Shown here piece after piece: positions 14,361 to 16,410 of a stretch of 16,410 bases of DNA; the stretch's first letter is position 1, and each line of letters opens with the position of its first letter. A model generated the notes under the pieces. The model saw nothing but the letters and a program-made list of their open reading frames with translations. It made no database searches and was not told where the DNA came from. Both the position numbers and the translations under genes were made by a program. This DNA comes from Betaproteobacteria bacterium (GTDB lineage: Bacteria > Pseudomonadota > Gammaproteobacteria > Burkholderiales > Rhodocyclaceae): positions 1 through 16,410 of the forward strand of contig JAPTVL010000082.1 in assembly GCA_028065725.1 (NCBI GenBank). Reading direction: 5' to 3'.

Positions 14361-16178
14361 GTGATCGATCTGCTCAAGGCCTGCCCGCTCTGGCTTTACC
14401 GCCTGCTGCCCTTTCTGCTCTGGTGGCCCAACGTCACCTCGCAAACCTTCAAGGCCGACACCATCGCCGCCTTCACCGGCGCGCTCATCGTGCTGCCGCA
14501 GGCGGTGGCGTTTGCCACCATCGCCGGACTCCCTCCCGAATACGGTCTCTACGCCGCGATGGTGCCCGCCATCGTCGCGGCGCTGTGGGGGTCGAGCTGG
14601 CATCTGGTATCGGGACCGACGACGGCGATCTCGATCGTGGTGTTTGCCTCGATCAGCCCGCTGGCCGAACCCGGCAGCCCGCAATTCATCGGCCTGGTGC
14701 TCACGCTCACGTTCCTTGCCGGCCTGATCCAGCTGGCGATGGGCCTGGCGCGGCTGGGCGCGCTGGTCAACTTCATCTCGCACACGGTCATTATCGGCTT
14801 CACCGCGGGCGCCGCCATTCTCATCGCCGCCAGCCAGATCAAGAATTTCTTCGGCCTCGATATGCCGCGCGGCGCGCATTTCCACGAGGTGCTGATCCAG
14901 TTCGGCTCGAACATCGCCGACACCCAGCCCTGGGTGCTGGCGGTCGGCTTGGTCACCCTGGTGTCGGGCATGCTTGCGAAACGCTATTTGCAGAAGCTGC
15001 CCTATATGATCGTCGCCATGGTGGTGGGTGGCGTGGCGGCGGCGATCCTCAATGCCCAATACGGCGCAGAGCAAACCGGGATACGCACCGTTGGCGCGCT
15101 GGTGGCCTCTTTCCCGCCGCTGTCGCTGCCGGATTTCTCGTTCGCCGCGATCAATCGGACCCTGTTTCCCGCCACCATCATCGCGATTCTGGCGCTGACC
15201 GAAGCCGTGGCGATCGCGCGTTCGGTTGCTGCCAAGTCCGACCAGCGCATCGACAGCAACCAGGAATTCGTCGGCCAGGGGCTGTCCAACATCGCGGGCA
15301 GCTTTTTCTCCGGCTATGCCGGCAGTGGTTCGTTCAACCGCAGCGGGGTGAACTACGCCTCGGGCGCAAGAACGCCGCTGGCCGCTGCGATGTCGGCGGT
15401 ATTCCTGCTGCTGATCGTGCTGCTGGTCGCACCGCTCGCCGCCTATCTTCCGGTGCCGTCGATGGCGGCGATCCTGTTCATCGTGGCATGGAGCCTGATC
15501 GACTTCCACCATATCGGCGAAATCATCAAGCGCCACAAGCGCGAGCGCATCGTGCTCGCGCTCACCTTCGTCGGCACCCTGGTCGACCTGGAAAAGGGCA
15601 TCTTCCTCGGCATTCTGGTGTCGCTGCTGTTTTACCTGTATCGCACCTCGCGGCCGTCGATCCGCGAGTTGGTACCGCTCGCCGGCGAACTCGACAACCC
15701 TCGCCGCAAGTTTATTCCGGCCACGGAAGACGCGCCCACCTGTCCGCAGATGACCATGCTGCGCGTCGAGGGCTCGATCTTCTTCGGCGCCGTCGAGTAT
15801 ATCCAGCAGCACTTCCGCAACGTCGACGAAGCCGATCCGCAGAAAAAGCATCTGCTGCTGACCGCGCGCGCGATCGGCATCATCGACCTCTCGGGTGCCG
15901 AGTTGCTGGCGAAGGAAGCTACGCGACGACGCAAGCTGGGCGGCGGACTGTATCTGGTGGGGGTGCAGCCCGACCTGTGCGAGATGCTGCGCCGCAGCGG
16001 CCAGGTCGACACCGTCGGCGAGGATCAGATTTTCCGTCACAAGGGCGACGCCATCCAGGCGATCTATCCGCGGCTGGACAACGAGATCTGCCGCACCTGC
16101 AGCGCGCGGATTTTCCGCGAATGCCATATCGCGCTGCCGGACGGCACGCCGCGCGACGCCGCTGACAAGGCTCAATAA
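14361..16178 (+). CDS. SulP family inorganic anion transporter with STAS domain
   Basis: This 605-aa inner-membrane transporter belongs to the SLC26/SulP family (sulfate, bicarbonate or other anions; the substrate cannot be read from the sequence). The membrane part, about 1-425, has the family segments ALIVLPQAVAFATIAGLPPEYGLYA, SGPTTAIS and GSGSFNRSGVNYASGARTPL. It is followed by a cytoplasmic STAS domain (about 460-565, with RAIGIIDLSGAELL). A C-terminal tail carries C577-x2-C580-x7-C588-H589, a possible metal or redox site. The start is GTG 14361, supported by TGGAG (14351-14355) at 5 bases' spacing. It is divergent from the cytochromes and overlaps the end of the convergent nuclease gene by 7 bases. 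Confidence 0.94.
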   Translation: MIDLLKACPLWLYRLLPFLLWWPNVTSQTFKADTIAAFTGALIVLPQAVAFATIAGLPPEYGLYAAMVPAIVAALWGSSWHLVSGPTTAISIVVFASISPLAEPGSPQFIGLVLTLTFLAGLIQLAMGLARLGALVNFISHTVIIGFTAGAAILIAASQIKNFFGLDMPRGAHFHEVLIQFGSNIADTQPWVLAVGLVTLVSGMLAKRYLQKLPYMIVAMVVGGVAAAILNAQYGAEQTGIRTVGALVASFPPLSLPDFSFAAINRTLFPATIIAILALTEAVAIARSVAAKSDQRIDSNQEFVGQGLSNIAGSFFSGYAGSGSFNRSGVNYASGARTPLAAAMSAVFLLLIVLLVAPLAAYLPVPSMAAILFIVAWSLIDFHHIGEIIKRHKRERIVLALTFVGTLVDLEKGIFLGILVSLLFYLYRTSRPSIRELVPLAGELDNPRRKFIPATEDAPTCPQMTMLRVEGSIFFGAVEYIQQHFRNVDEADPQKKHLLLTARAIGIIDLSGAELLAKEATRRRKLGGGLYLVGVQPDLCEMLRRSGQVDTVGEDQIFRHKGDAIQAIYPRLDNEICRTCSARIFRECHIALPDGTPRDAADKAQ

Positions 16179-16410
16179 GCGGGCGCCGGCTGCGCGCGAC
16201 GCCACACCCACGGCGGCGTCGGATTGGCGTCCTGCCACAAGCCGCGCCGCGCGCGTTGCGACTCGCGCTGAAGGCCTCGCAGCGAGGCGTCGTTACCGCG
16301 CGACACCGCCCTAGAGGACTCCGATCCGCTACGCGCCGAAGCGCGTGAGGAGTCGTATGCCCACGCGTGGCCGCGCTTCACCAGTTCCGCATTCACCTGC
16401 AGCGCGCCCA
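16172..16410 (-). CDS. Thermonuclease (SNase-like) protein, 5' part outside window
   Basis: The visible 78 residues are the C-terminal part of a staphylococcal-nuclease-type domain. They include VNAELVKRGHAWAYD, then RESQRARRGLWQDANPTPPWVWRR, both typical of bacterial thermonuclease family proteins. The frame is open through the right edge, so the gene continues outside the window; the GTG at 16394-16396 is internal. Between the two conserved blocks lies an unusual Ser/Arg-rich stretch (about SSRASARSGSESSRAVSRGND), where relatives usually have only a short loop. The DNA there is full of inverted repeats. Stop at 16172-16174. Confidence 0.8.
   Translation of the reverse strand, partial: GALQVNAELVKRGHAWAYDSSRASARSGSESSRAVSRGNDASLRGLQRESQRARRGLWQDANPTPPWVWRRAQPAPAY
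16274..16354. repeat. Palindromic segments inside the nuclease gene
   Basis: GCCTCGC-A-GCGAGGC (16274-16288) is a perfect palindrome. A larger hairpin has outer arms GACTCC/GGAGTC (16317-16322 and 16349-16354) and inner arms ACGCGC/GCGCGT (16331-16336 and 16341-16346) with a CGAA loop. Both fall in the non-conserved part of the coding region, consistent with an in-frame insertion of a repetitive palindromic element. Confidence 0.55.

Noticed and set aside
14259..16238. Long minus-strand open frame opposite the SulP gene
   Set aside because: It is low in complexity (Arg/Asp/His/Gln-rich) and fully antisense to a clear SulP-STAS transporter.

Overview
The window is GC-rich chromosomal DNA with dense, co-oriented genes and ATGA or TAATG stop/start overlaps. 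The complete rnf/rsx operon followed by nth and a DUF1841 gene, the HDOD and GGDEF signalling proteins, the small class I cytochromes c and the SulP anion transporter suggest a betaproteobacterium, perhaps a sulfur- or iron-oxidising Nitrosomonadales/Thiobacillus-like one. That placement rests on gene content and remembered protein similarity only.

Left edge (1-676): the end of a CRISPR array lies here, with two perfect 36-bp repeats and one 30-bp spacer. On the minus strand the repeat strongly resembles the Neisseria-type II-C repeat, including its built-in TACAAT -10 element. A 15-bp perfect stem-loop abuts the last repeat. Next to it is an antitoxin-like gene (Unstab_antitox type) with no recognisable toxin after it. 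No cas gene is in the window.

Region 621-7193: a tightly coupled operon rsxABCDGE encodes the membrane Rnf electron-transport complex. It is followed by an overlapping 50-codon small gene, endonuclease III (nth) and a DUF1841 protein. A plausible sigma70-type promoter sits just upstream of rsxA, which appears to start at TTG.

Region 7402-13035: an HDOD / degenerate receiver / GGDEF protein converges on a Pat-type gene (acyl-CoA synthetase domains plus a GNAT acetyltransferase). The Pat-type gene is divergent from a class II histone-deacetylase-like gene. Together these two look like an acetylation/deacetylation module, comparable in logic to acuA/acuC of Bacillus.

Region 13036-16410: a decayed GGDEF-EAL gene with an internal deletion follows. 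Then come two small periplasmic monohaem cytochromes c on the minus strand, divergent from a SulP-STAS anion transporter with a Cys-rich tail. The right edge holds the 3' part of a thermonuclease-like gene whose coding sequence carries palindromic segments.

The points most worth a second look are the type II-C array end and its hairpin, the divergent acetyltransferase/deacetylase pair, the receiver domain without its phospho-acceptor, the GGDEF-EAL remnant and the palindromic insertion in the nuclease gene. I did not find a clearly new multi-gene defence system.
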